A DNA stretch of 44,379 nucleotides from an uncultured bacterium (GTDB lineage Bacteria; Verrucomicrobiota; Kiritimatiellia; PWTM01): positions 1 through 44,379 of the forward strand of contig CALLML010000019.1 in NCBI GenBank assembly GCA_938005705.1, in the 5' to 3' direction. A program made the position numbers and the translations under genes. A model generated the notes under the pieces. That model made no database searches, was not told the DNA's origin, and saw only the letters and a program-made list of their open reading frames with translations. Positions 16,921-23,561 of this stretch are shown here, piece after piece (position 1 is the stretch's first letter; each line of letters opens with the position of its first letter).

Positions 16921-17530
16921 ATGATGGAGCAAATGCTGGCTCCGGAGAATTTGCCGCGACCTTGGCATCGCGTCAGACCCAATGCGGGCGCTCCGGGCGT
17001 GGACGGGATGACTGTGGCGGCGTTTCCGGGGTTCTGCCGAGAACAGTGGCTGGCGATTCGCTCCGCGCTGATGGCGAGGACGTGCCGTCCGGCGGCCGAG
17101 CGCCGGGTGTTCATCCCCAAACCCGACGGATCGCAAAGACCGTTGAACGTTCCGACCGTGCTGGATCGCCAGATCCAGCAGGCGTTGGCACAGGTGCTGA
17201 CACCGCTCGTCGGGGAGGTTTTAGTGACCACAGCTCTGGGTTCCGTGAAAGCCGCAGCGCCCACCAGGCGGTGCGGCAGGTGGAAACCGGATGGAAAGAG
17301 GGACGTCGCTACGCGGTAGACTGCGACCTGCGAGGCTGAGGTAGCCGTTTCGCGGGAAGATCAAGGACCGCAGGGTTCTGGGCCTGATCCTCCGCTACCT
17401 CAATGCCGGGGTGGTCTTGCCCGACGGCACCCGCGAGGCTACGCCTCAAGGGGTTCCACAGGACGGACCGCTTTCGCCCCTTCTGGCCAATATCACGCTC
17501 GATCCTCACGGGCCGTTGGCCCGTCTCTGA
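16921..17530 (+). pseudogene. ltrA: Group II intron reverse transcriptase/maturase, frameshifted and truncated
   Basis: The first frame (ATG 16921) carries MEQMLAPENLPR, NAGAPGVDGMTV and RRVFIPKPDGSQRPLNVPTVLDRQIQQAL, the N-terminal RT block of LtrA-like proteins. Near 17220 the match shifts to another frame with SSGFRESRSAHQAVRQVE and RRYAVDCDL, ending at a stop at 17337-17339. A third frame resumes at 17357 with KIKDRRVLGLILRYL, TPQGVPQDGPLSPLLAN and stops at 17530. Between the second and third parts the FFD..NHD segment is lost, and the YADD catalytic box plus the whole X/maturase domain are absent. At least two frameshifts and two deletions make this a clear pseudogene. Confidence 0.88.
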
Positions 17531-17533
17531 CCG

Positions 17534-17567
17534 GAACCGCCGGTTGCGGACCCGCACGACCGGTGGT
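17534..17567 (+). ncRNA. Group II intron domain V-like hairpin
   Basis: ACCGCCG (about 17535-17541) pairs with CGGTGGT (about 17561-17567) with one G-U, and a GC-rich inner stem closes a small loop around GGACCCG. The sequence closely follows the GAACCGCCG...CGGTGGTGTG pattern that ends many bacterial group II introns, directly after the RT reading frame. The exact domain VI and 3' splice site were not placed. Confidence 0.6.
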
Positions 17568-17588
17568 GTGGGAGCCCTGGCCCCCTAA

Positions 17589-17747
17589 GAGGTCACTCGG
17601 GGCGACACGATTCTGTTTTTCCAATTAGCGGTGTACCCGCCCACGACCGATGAAATGCCCGACGAGATAGCGCTCGCCCAAACATGGGAACTCGCTCGTC
17701 TACGGCACTTTCCTACTATCGGACCGAGACGACATATGATGAGATGA
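17589..17747 (+). pseudogene. Possible gene fragment next to the intron remnant
   Basis: An open stretch without a start codon at its head encodes about 52 residues, including GDTILFFQLAVYPPTTDEMP and DEIALAQTWELARLRHFPTI, which look protein-like in composition. It begins right after the intron-like 3' end and stops at 17747. It could be the remainder of a gene interrupted by the intron. I recognise no family, so the call is weak. Confidence 0.25.
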
Positions 17748-17780
17748 GTCGCAGCCGTAGTGCAACTTTGAAGTGAGTGT

Positions 17781-18788
17781 CTACGAAGAGGGGCGCACGC
17801 TTGCCATGTTTTGGGAAGCGGGTCCTTCCGTTTTCTCATGGTATACACCAAGCCGACGGAATTTCGCGTATCGGAGGGCGACACGCTCTGCTTCTGTTTG
17901 TTTCTCCAATTCGCGTAAATGACGAAGGATGGCCTCTTTAAGACGATCGGCCATTTGTGCCGGATCGCGATGGGCCCCGCCTTCGGGCTCCGGAATGACT
18001 TCGTCCACCAGACCGGCCCGAAGGAGGTCCGGCGCCGTCAGTTTTAACGCTTGCGCGGCACGGTCCGCATAGGTCCGATCTTTCCACAAGATCGCCGCGC
18101 AGCCCTCGGGGGAAATCACTGAATAGTAGGCGTATTGCAAGATTATGACGCGGTCACCGACGCCGATGCCGAGCGCTCCGCCGCTGCCGCCTTCGCCAGT
18201 GACGCATACGACGATAGGCACGCGGAATCGGAACATTTCTCGGAGGTTGACCGCGATGGCCTCGGCGATATGGCGTTCCTCCGATTGTACGCCAGGATAG
18301 GCGCCGGGGGTGTCAATCAGTGTGATGATCGGCAGGCCAAATTTGTCGGCCAACCGCATGAGCCGCAATGCCTTGCGGTAACCTTCGGGAAAGGCGCAGC
18401 CGAAATTGCATTCCACATTGCTCTTTGTGTCGCGTCCTTTCTGGGTGCCGATGATGACCACGGGGTGGTCATTTAGTCGCGCTAAACCGCCGACGATAGC
18501 GGCGTCATCGGCATACAGCCGATCGCCGTGGAGTTCGACGAAGTCGCATTTCCACAACTGGAGGTAATCGCGTGTGTACGGCCGCTGTGGATGGCGTGCG
18601 ACCTGTACGATCTGCCAGGGGGTCAGTTCCGCATAGATGCGGCGCCGCATCTCGGCGATTTTCGCCTCCATCTGCTGGATTTCGGCAGAAACATCGATGT
18701 CCTGCGCCTCGCTGAATCGGCGCAGCTCATCCAGTTTCGCCTCGAGTTCGGCAACGGGTTTTTCAAAAGGCAAAAGTGAAACGGGCAT
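17781..18788 (-). CDS. accA: Acetyl-CoA carboxylase carboxyltransferase subunit alpha
   Basis: AccA pairs with AccD to move the carboxyl group from carboxybiotin to acetyl-CoA, the first step of fatty-acid synthesis. The N-terminal helices (LPFEKPVAELEAKLDELRR) are followed by ELTPWQIVQVARHPQRPYTRDYL, FVELHGDRLYADDAAIVGG, GCAFPEGYRKALRLMRLADKFGLPIITLIDTPGAYPG split across the core, and the oxyanion region GEGGSGGALGIGVGDRV with SVISPEGCAAILWKD. At 335 residues it is slightly longer than usual because of a tail after the final helix. GGAG precedes the ATG by about 12 bases. It starts 21 bp after the transpeptidase stop, so the two are probably one transcript. Confidence 0.97.
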   Translation of the reverse strand: MPVSLLPFEKPVAELEAKLDELRRFSEAQDIDVSAEIQQMEAKIAEMRRRIYAELTPWQIVQVARHPQRPYTRDYLQLWKCDFVELHGDRLYADDAAIVGGLARLNDHPVVIIGTQKGRDTKSNVECNFGCAFPEGYRKALRLMRLADKFGLPIITLIDTPGAYPGVQSEERHIAEAIAVNLREMFRFRVPIVVCVTGEGGSGGALGIGVGDRVIILQYAYYSVISPEGCAAILWKDRTYADRAAQALKLTAPDLLRAGLVDEVIPEPEGGAHRDPAQMADRLKEAILRHLRELEKQTEAERVALRYAKFRRLGVYHEKTEGPASQNMASVRPSS

Positions 18789-18809
18789 CGGTCCGAATCT
18801 CCGCGGCCA

Positions 18810-19733
18810 TTAGTCCTCGATAACAACTTCCGTGCCTTCCGGGACCAGCGTGTAAAGCTCCTCGATGTCGCTATTGAGGAGGCGAATGCATCCGGCGCTC
18901 TCATGGCGGCCGATGGTCTCCGGTTCCCAGGTGCCATGAATACCGTAGCCTTTGATGTCGAGTCCCAGCCAGTGGGTTCCAAGCACGTTTTCCGGATGGC
19001 CGAAAGGTAGAGGGGGGCCATCGGCGCGCCACCATGTGGGTTTTGCTTCACGCACCGTCACCCGCGTTCGGCCCACGGGAGTCCGATCGTATTTTCCGGT
19101 TCCGATGCGATAGCGCTTGAAGAAGCGGCCGTTCAGCCTTAGTTCGAGTTCGTTACGCGACTTGCTGACATGGATCGTGAACGTCCCATTGAGCACACGC
19201 AGCCGGTCGCCGATGCGGATCAGGCGGGGATTGGCGATTTGATTGCTGCGCACCACCAGTTCGGTCGTCGTTCCATGCCGCCGGGCGATCTTCTCCACGG
19301 TGTCGCCACGCTGGATAATATAATCAACCTTTTCGTCCATCGGGTGTGGCGAGAAAATCATCTCGATATTGATTTCGCCGAGAAGATCTTCGATCTTCCG
19401 ACGAATTGTTTCATCGGCGGCAGCGTTCAAAGCCTCGTACAAAACAGTTCGCGTTTCGGCGAGTTTGCCCGCCGTCCTCAGCGCACGCGCCCTGTCGAGC
19501 ATCGGGGCGGCGGGATCGGCGAGCGAAGGGGGGGGCGGCGACGGGGCAGGGGCGAGCTCTGCCTCGCGCTTGGCGAGGGGCATGTCTGTAGCGGCAGTTG
19601 ATGGCCGCCGGCTCATATGGCGGGTAGCGACCGCTATGAGGACGAGGAGGATTACCCCCACGGCCCATGCCACGCTGGTGGCCCAGCGGTGGCGCGAGAC
19701 ATGCATGTCTCTGCGAATGAAAATATCGCTCAT
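18810..19733 (-). CDS. LysM-containing L,D-transpeptidase (YkuD)
   Basis: This 307-residue envelope enzyme has one N-terminal membrane helix (about 19-37), a Pro/Ala-rich linker with a short helical hairpin (78-120), a LysM peptidoglycan-binding domain (V136-V180) and a YkuD catalytic domain (about 184-307). The active-site pattern HGTWEPETIG...ESAGCIRL supplies H266 and nucleophile C282. Such enzymes form 3-3 crosslinks in peptidoglycan or attach lipoproteins to it. The membrane anchor and LysM suggest it works in the periplasm at the wall. Copy 2 of the 140-bp repeat ends about 50 bp upstream, followed by a TATAG sequence near 19746-19750 on the minus strand that may be its -10 box. accA follows on the same strand. 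Confidence 0.94.
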   Translation of the reverse strand: MSDIFIRRDMHVSRHRWATSVAWAVGVILLVLIAVATRHMSRRPSTAATDMPLAKREAELAPAPSPPPPSLADPAAPMLDRARALRTAGKLAETRTVLYEALNAAADETIRRKIEDLLGEINIEMIFSPHPMDEKVDYIIQRGDTVEKIARRHGTTTELVVRSNQIANPRLIRIGDRLRVLNGTFTIHVSKSRNELELRLNGRFFKRYRIGTGKYDRTPVGRTRVTVREAKPTWWRADGPPLPFGHPENVLGTHWLGLDIKGYGIHGTWEPETIGRHESAGCIRLLNSDIEELYTLVPEGTEVVIED

Positions 19734-19781
19734 TTCTCGCTCAGTCTATAGAGCGTCGTGGAGGCGGGCAAGGCGCAAGTG

Positions 19782-19922
19782 AGCCGATTGTCTGTTGGGG
19801 AATGAGCGGCTAATACAGGCGTTGGCGAAGGGAAGCGAAAATCGTTTACCCCAACGCCCCCACGCCATTCGCCGGCTTTTCTCGCCGCTCCCCCAAGAAA
19901 CACGAATGTTTCAACCATTCAG
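19782..19922 (-). repeat. ~140-bp dispersed repeat, copy 2, upstream of the L,D-transpeptidase
   Basis: This is the inverted partner of 21-160, roughly 85-88% identical by hand. Read on the minus strand it points toward the transpeptidase gene, just as copy 1 points toward rsmI, and in both cases a TATAG lies about 31-33 bases beyond its end. The outer inverted repeat is kept, but the inner arm is TTCGCCAAC here instead of TTCGCCGGC, so it no longer pairs perfectly with GCCGGCGAA. It fills the centre of the 314-bp gap between the divergent transpeptidase and cysS genes. Confidence 0.75.
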
Positions 19923-20007
19923 CAATTCACGGCCCCTTTCCGCAGTCCGATCTCTCGTCTCACCCTTAAAACAATCCACAGCGCAATTGCTTCGACGCAA
20001 GTCGCGC

Positions 20008-20036
20008 TTGGCGAGGGGCGGTCATTCCATTACATT
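20008..20036 (+). promoter_or_regulatory. Candidate promoter of cysS-tmk-holB
   Basis: TTGGCG (20008-20013) and TACATT (20031-20036) are 17 bp apart, each about 4 of 6 to consensus. A start about seven bases after the -10 box would fall around 20043, only a few bases before ATG 20048, which lacks a Shine-Dalgarno site. The transcript may therefore be leaderless or nearly so. Confidence 0.4.
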
Positions 20037-20047
20037 GAACCTTCGCC

Positions 20048-21445
20048 ATGCAATTGCGTTTTTTTAATACGCTGACACATTCGATCGAACCCTTCGAGCC
20101 GATAGCGCCTGGCTGGGTTCGATTCTATACCTGCGGGCCTACCGTCCATGACTTTGCTCATATCGGCAATTTCCGGGCCTACGTCTTCGAAGACTTGCTC
20201 CGTCGAACGCTTCGTTACGCTGGATTCCAGGTAACGCAGGTGATGAATCTGACGGACGTAGATGATAAGACCATCCGCAAATCGGCCGCCGCGGGGCTGT
20301 CGTTGAAGGAATATACCCGCCGTTATGTCGAGGCCTTTTTCGAAGACCTGGCGGCCCTGGGCATTGAGCGCGCCGAGTATTATCCGGCCGCTACCGATCA
20401 TATTCCGGAGATGATCGCTCTGATCCAACGGCTGATGGAGAAGGGGTTCGCCTACCGCTCCGAGGACGGCTCGGTTTATTTCAGCATTGACCGATTTCCT
20501 GCCTATGGACGGCTGGCGCAGCTCGATCGGGAAGGATTGAAGCCGGGCGCGCGTGTGTCGCAGGACGAATATGAAAAAGAAAACGTCGGCGATTTTGCGC
20601 TTTGGAAGGCGTGGAGTCCGGAAGATGGCGACGTCGTCTGGGATGCCCCCTGGGGCCGGGGTCGCCCCGGCTGGCATATCGAATGCTCGGCGATGAGTAT
20701 GAAATACCTCGGCGAGTCGTTCGACATCCACACTGGCGGTATCGACAACATTTTCCCACATCACGAGGACGAGATCGCCCAGAGTGAGGCGGCAACCGGC
20801 CGGCCCTTCGTTCGCTATTGGCTTCATTGCGCCCACCTGATGGTGGATGGGCGCAAGATGTCGAAATCGCTCGGCAATTTCCATACGCTGCGCGACATTC
20901 TCTCTGGCGGCTATTCCGGCCGTGAGGCGCGCTATGTGCTGATCGGCGCCCATTATCGCCAGACTCTCAATTTTACTTGGGCGTCGTTGGACGGCGCGCG
21001 CGCAGCGTTGCGGAGGCTGGACGAGTTTGTCACGCGCATGAAGGAATGCGCGGGAGAGGCCGCCTCTGGGGCGTTGCCCGAGTGGGCTTCTGCGTTGAGC
21101 GCGAAATATGACGAGGCGCTCGCCGACGACCTCAATATCCCTGCCGCACTGGCGGTCGTTTTCGACGCTGTACGCGATGGTCATCGTGCTGCCGATGCCG
21201 GCATATTGAAGCCCGCCGAGGCAGCGGCCATCCGCGACCTATTCGCGCGTTGGGATCGTGTGCTAGGTATTCTGGCCTCGGCGGAAGAAGGCATTCCGCC
21301 GGATATACAGGAATTGGCCCGCCTCCGGGCCGAGGCTCGGCAAGCGAAGCAGTGGGCCGAGGCGGACCGCTTACGCGACGAGCTGAAGAAGCTCGGCTGG
21401 ACAATTCAGGACACGCCACAGGGGCCGAAACTGCGTCGGCTATGA
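20048..21445 (+). CDS. cysS: Cysteinyl-tRNA synthetase
   Basis: CysS charges tRNA-Cys. It is a class I synthetase with 465 residues. The zinc-ligand and HIGH region reads [16 protein letters not shown] (C29 onward), then [45 protein letters not shown] and the KMSKSLGN loop. The C-terminal helical domain ends with [14 protein letters not shown], a typical anticodon-side helix. No Shine-Dalgarno site is visible before ATG 20048. The stop shares ATGA with tmk, and cysS-tmk-holB appear to form one transcript in the + direction, divergent from the transpeptidase gene. Confidence 0.97.
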   Translation: MQLRFFNTLTHSIEPFEPIAPGWVRFYTCGPTVHDFAHIGNFRAYVFEDLLRRTLRYAGFQVTQVMNLTDVDDKTIRKSAAAGLSLKEYTRRYVEAFFEDLAALGIERAEYYPAATDHIPEMIALIQRLMEKGFAYRSEDGSVYFSIDRFPAYGRLAQLDREGLKPGARVSQDEYEKENVGDFALWKAWSPEDGDVVWDAPWGRGRPGWHIECSAMSMKYLGESFDIHTGGIDNIFPHHEDEIAQSEAATGRPFVRYWLHCAHLMVDGRKMSKSLGNFHTLRDILSGGYSGREARYVLIGAHYRQTLNFTWASLDGARAALRRLDEFVTRMKECAGEAASGALPEWASALSAKYDEALADDLNIPAALAVVFDAVRDGHRAADAGILKPAEAAAIRDLFARWDRVLGILASAEEGIPPDIQELARLRAEARQAKQWAEADRLRDELKKLGWTIQDTPQGPKLRRL

Positions 21446-22080
21446 AAGGTTTATTCCTCACATTCGAAGGGCCAGAAGGCAGCGGGAAGACCACGCAGGC
21501 GCAACGACTGATTGAAAAGCTGGAACAGCGTGGGATCCGAACATTATATAGCCGGGAACCGGGCGGCACGCCCACCGGTGAGGCCATTCGCGCAATCCTC
21601 CAGTATGATCGTGCCGGCGAATCCATCGAGCCCGAAGCGGAAACCTTGCTTTTCGCGGCCAGCCGGGCGCAACTCGTCCGGAGGATCATTCGGCCGGCCC
21701 TCGCACGAGGGATCTGGGTGATTTGCGACCGTTACGCAGACTCAACGACCGCCTACCAGGGATTTGGGCGCGGGTTGCCAGTCGGGCAAATCAACGCAAT
21801 CCATCATTTTACCATCGGCGACACCATACCGGATCGGACATTTTTGCTCGATCTAGATGTGGCGACTGGTTTTGCGCGGCTTGTCGCGCGGCATTCAGGC
21901 GGCGGCTCGCCGCCAGACCGGATGGAACGCGAAGAATGGGCATTTCACGAGCGGGTGAGAGTTGGATACCTGGAGCTGGCCCGCGCCGAACCGGAACGGT
22001 TCCGGGTGATTGACGCGGGAGCGGAAGCGGATGTCGTTGCCGCGCGCATTTGGGAGAATCTGAGCGATGTCCTCCCTTGA
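21442..22080 (+). CDS. tmk: Thymidylate kinase
   Basis: Tmk phosphorylates dTMP to dTDP for DNA synthesis. The 212-residue protein has the P-loop GPEGSGKT (residues 10-17), YSREPGGTPTGEAIR, LLFAASRAQ, and the CDRYADSTTAYQGFGRGL substrate block, followed by a LID region with DRMEREEWAFHERVR. ATG 21442 gives the normal family N-terminus and overlaps the cysS stop as ATGA; the open frame extends upstream only inside cysS. Its end overlaps holB by 14 bases. tmk next to holB is a common bacterial arrangement linking nucleotide supply and replication. Confidence 0.96.
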   Translation: MKGLFLTFEGPEGSGKTTQAQRLIEKLEQRGIRTLYSREPGGTPTGEAIRAILQYDRAGESIEPEAETLLFAASRAQLVRRIIRPALARGIWVICDRYADSTTAYQGFGRGLPVGQINAIHHFTIGDTIPDRTFLLDLDVATGFARLVARHSGGGSPPDRMEREEWAFHERVRVGYLELARAEPERFRVIDAGAEADVVAARIWENLSDVLP

Positions 22081-23056
22081 ACCGGGGACGGAAGCCCTGG
22101 AAGGTTTCCGCCGCGCGCTGTGCGAGGGCCGGGTGGCTCACGCCTATGTTGTCGAATGCTCCGATCGGAATCGGACGCGGGATTTCTGTGAGACACTGCT
22201 GCAACATCTCCTGTGCGAGAGGGACGGACCGCGCCCCTGCGGGACGTGCGGGGGCTGCCGTCGGGTTCGCGAACACACCCATCCCGATGTAGTCTGGGTG
22301 GAGCCTGAAAGCAAGGCGCGCCAGATTCTGATTGAGCGCGTTCGTGACGACATTCTTCCCCTAATTCAGCAAACTCCCTTCATCGCGGGGGGCTGGCGGG
22401 CGGCCGTATTGCTCGACGCCGAATGTCTGAATCCTCCTGCCGCCAATGCTTTGCTGAAAACCCTGGAGGAACCTTCGCCTCGTGTGGTGATACTGCTGGT
22501 GACGGCCGATCCCGAGCGGCTGCCTGCGACGGTGCGGTCACGTTGCCAGCGATTGCGAGTGGCGGGGGGGGGCTCGGAGCAGGATGTGTGGCGTGAGCGG
22601 ACACTGGAAATCCTTATTGCCCTGGCTTCGTCGCGGGGTCTGCTGGAGCGTCTGGGACGCGTGAACGAGCTGCGAACCCTGCTCGACGAAGCGCGCGAGG
22701 TGGCGGAGCGGGAGATTTTAGCCGGTGTTGGAGGTACAAACGTAGAAGGGGCCGCGGACGTGGATAAGGATATTCTGGCTGCGCGCGTGAACGCGCGTGC
22801 GCTGGAGGTTCGCCGGCGAATTCTGAAAACGATAGAGCTCTGGCAGCGAGATGTCTGGGTCTGTACGCTCGGTTCCATAAAAAACCTCACCTTTCCTCAA
22901 CACGAAGACATTCTGCGAGGTCTAGCCTCCCGATGCTCGGTGGCGCAAGCGCTGGAAGACCTACGCGGCGTGGAAATTATGCGGCGCCAATTAGAGCGAA
23001 ACCTGCCCGAGGAATCGGTTATCGAAGCATGGACGAGGGCGCTGCCGGGCGAATAG
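22067..23056 (+). CDS. holB: DNA polymerase III delta' subunit
   Basis: Delta' is the rigid stator of the clamp loader. The zinc-binding module is intact (C50, C58, C61, C64), followed by RQILIERVRDDILPLIQQTPF, VLLDAECLNPPAANALLKTLEEPSP and the arginine-finger-region motif PATVRSRCQRL. Where clamp-loader ATPases carry GxxGxGKT, this protein has VVECSDRNRTRDF, so it cannot bind ATP in the usual way; a non-functional nucleotide site is known for some delta' proteins. The C-terminal third is weakly conserved, as expected. It begins 14 bases inside tmk. Length is 329 residues, normal for the family. Confidence 0.93.
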   Translation: MSSLEPGTEALEGFRRALCEGRVAHAYVVECSDRNRTRDFCETLLQHLLCERDGPRPCGTCGGCRRVREHTHPDVVWVEPESKARQILIERVRDDILPLIQQTPFIAGGWRAAVLLDAECLNPPAANALLKTLEEPSPRVVILLVTADPERLPATVRSRCQRLRVAGGGSEQDVWRERTLEILIALASSRGLLERLGRVNELRTLLDEAREVAEREILAGVGGTNVEGAADVDKDILAARVNARALEVRRRILKTIELWQRDVWVCTLGSIKNLTFPQHEDILRGLASRCSVAQALEDLRGVEIMRRQLERNLPEESVIEAWTRALPGE

Positions 23057-23174
23057 TGTCTTGCCGATTGCACTGTGAATTGTTTTGAGGAGTGGGACGA
23101 GGGGTGAGGATGCGGGAACGGGCCGTATGGTCGGGGTGGACCTGACCTTCCCATGGCCTGCGAGGGTATTGGAG

Positions 23175-23194
23175 GGACGGCTTCCACGCCGTCC
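23175..23194 (+). repeat. Perfect 7-bp hairpin GGACGGC-TTCCAC-GCCGTCC
   Basis: The two arms are perfectly complementary around a 6-base loop, about 120 bp after the holB stop. No T-run follows on either strand, so it is not a classical terminator. Its clean palindromic form suggests a REP-like unit. Confidence 0.6.
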
Positions 23195-23218
23195 GCGAAT
23201 TGCTCCTACAGCGTAACC

Positions 23219-23386
23219 GGATCACTGAGATCCCCGATTTTCAGGCGGAAAACTAGTGATAAACAAGCGGACGATCGTGAACATGGCGGGTCCCCCAACG
23301 CCGAAAAGCGAGCCGGCAAAATGACCGGGCGCTATCATGATAGCCGCCGGATTTTTGGTCTAACGGGATCGGACCAAACAATCCGG
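23219..23386. other. Cluster of palindromes and hairpins between convergent genes
   Basis: Within the 505-bp gap between the 3' ends of holB and the GT39 gene there are, in order: GGATC-ACTGA-GATCC (23219-23233); a competing pair ATCACT (23221-23226)/AGTGAT (23255-23260) enclosing TTTTC/GAAAA; a perfect 14-bp palindrome GCTATCATGATAGC (23331-23344); and a two-step hairpin, CCGGATT/AATCCGG (23347-23353/23380-23386) around TTGGTC/GACCAA (23355-23360/23372-23377). No convincing protein is encoded. This could be a small RNA, a repeat element or a terminator region. The rest of the gap, 23057-23170 and 23390-23561, shows nothing I can name. Confidence 0.5.
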
Positions 23387-23561
23387 CCTGTATTTCGTGC
23401 AGAGAGGTGGAGTGGTCCCCTCCCTCCGCGTGGGGCAGAGGCAACGAATCCAGGACAGAGGCTGGCGCACCACGGCGTCATGAGGATACCCAAAGGAGTG
23501 CTGCTGTTTTGGCGGATATCGGCCTCCGTGATTTAGGATCAAGGCCCAGATGAACGCGGGA

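Larger units (their letters stand above)
16532..17590 (+). mobile_element. Decayed group II intron (approximate limits)
   Basis: From about 16590 the sequence has group II intron character: a long non-coding structured leader, a reverse-transcriptase reading frame broken in several places (16921-17530), and a domain V-like hairpin (17534-17567) just before the 3' end. A GTGTG at 16532-16536 fits the GUGYG 5' consensus and is offered as the possible start; neither end is certain. It sits between the lipoprotein and accA. Most of the palm and all of the maturase region are missing, so it cannot move on its own. It may still splice if the ribozyme core is intact. Confidence 0.7.

Noticed and set aside
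16602-17339. 245-codon plus-strand frame before and through the intron RT
   Set aside because: Its first part is intron RNA sequence without protein character; only its last 40 codons belong to the RT, in a shifted frame.
20030-21184. 384-codon minus-strand open frame opposite cysS
   Set aside because: Shadow of cysS, which carries all class I synthetase motifs in the other direction.
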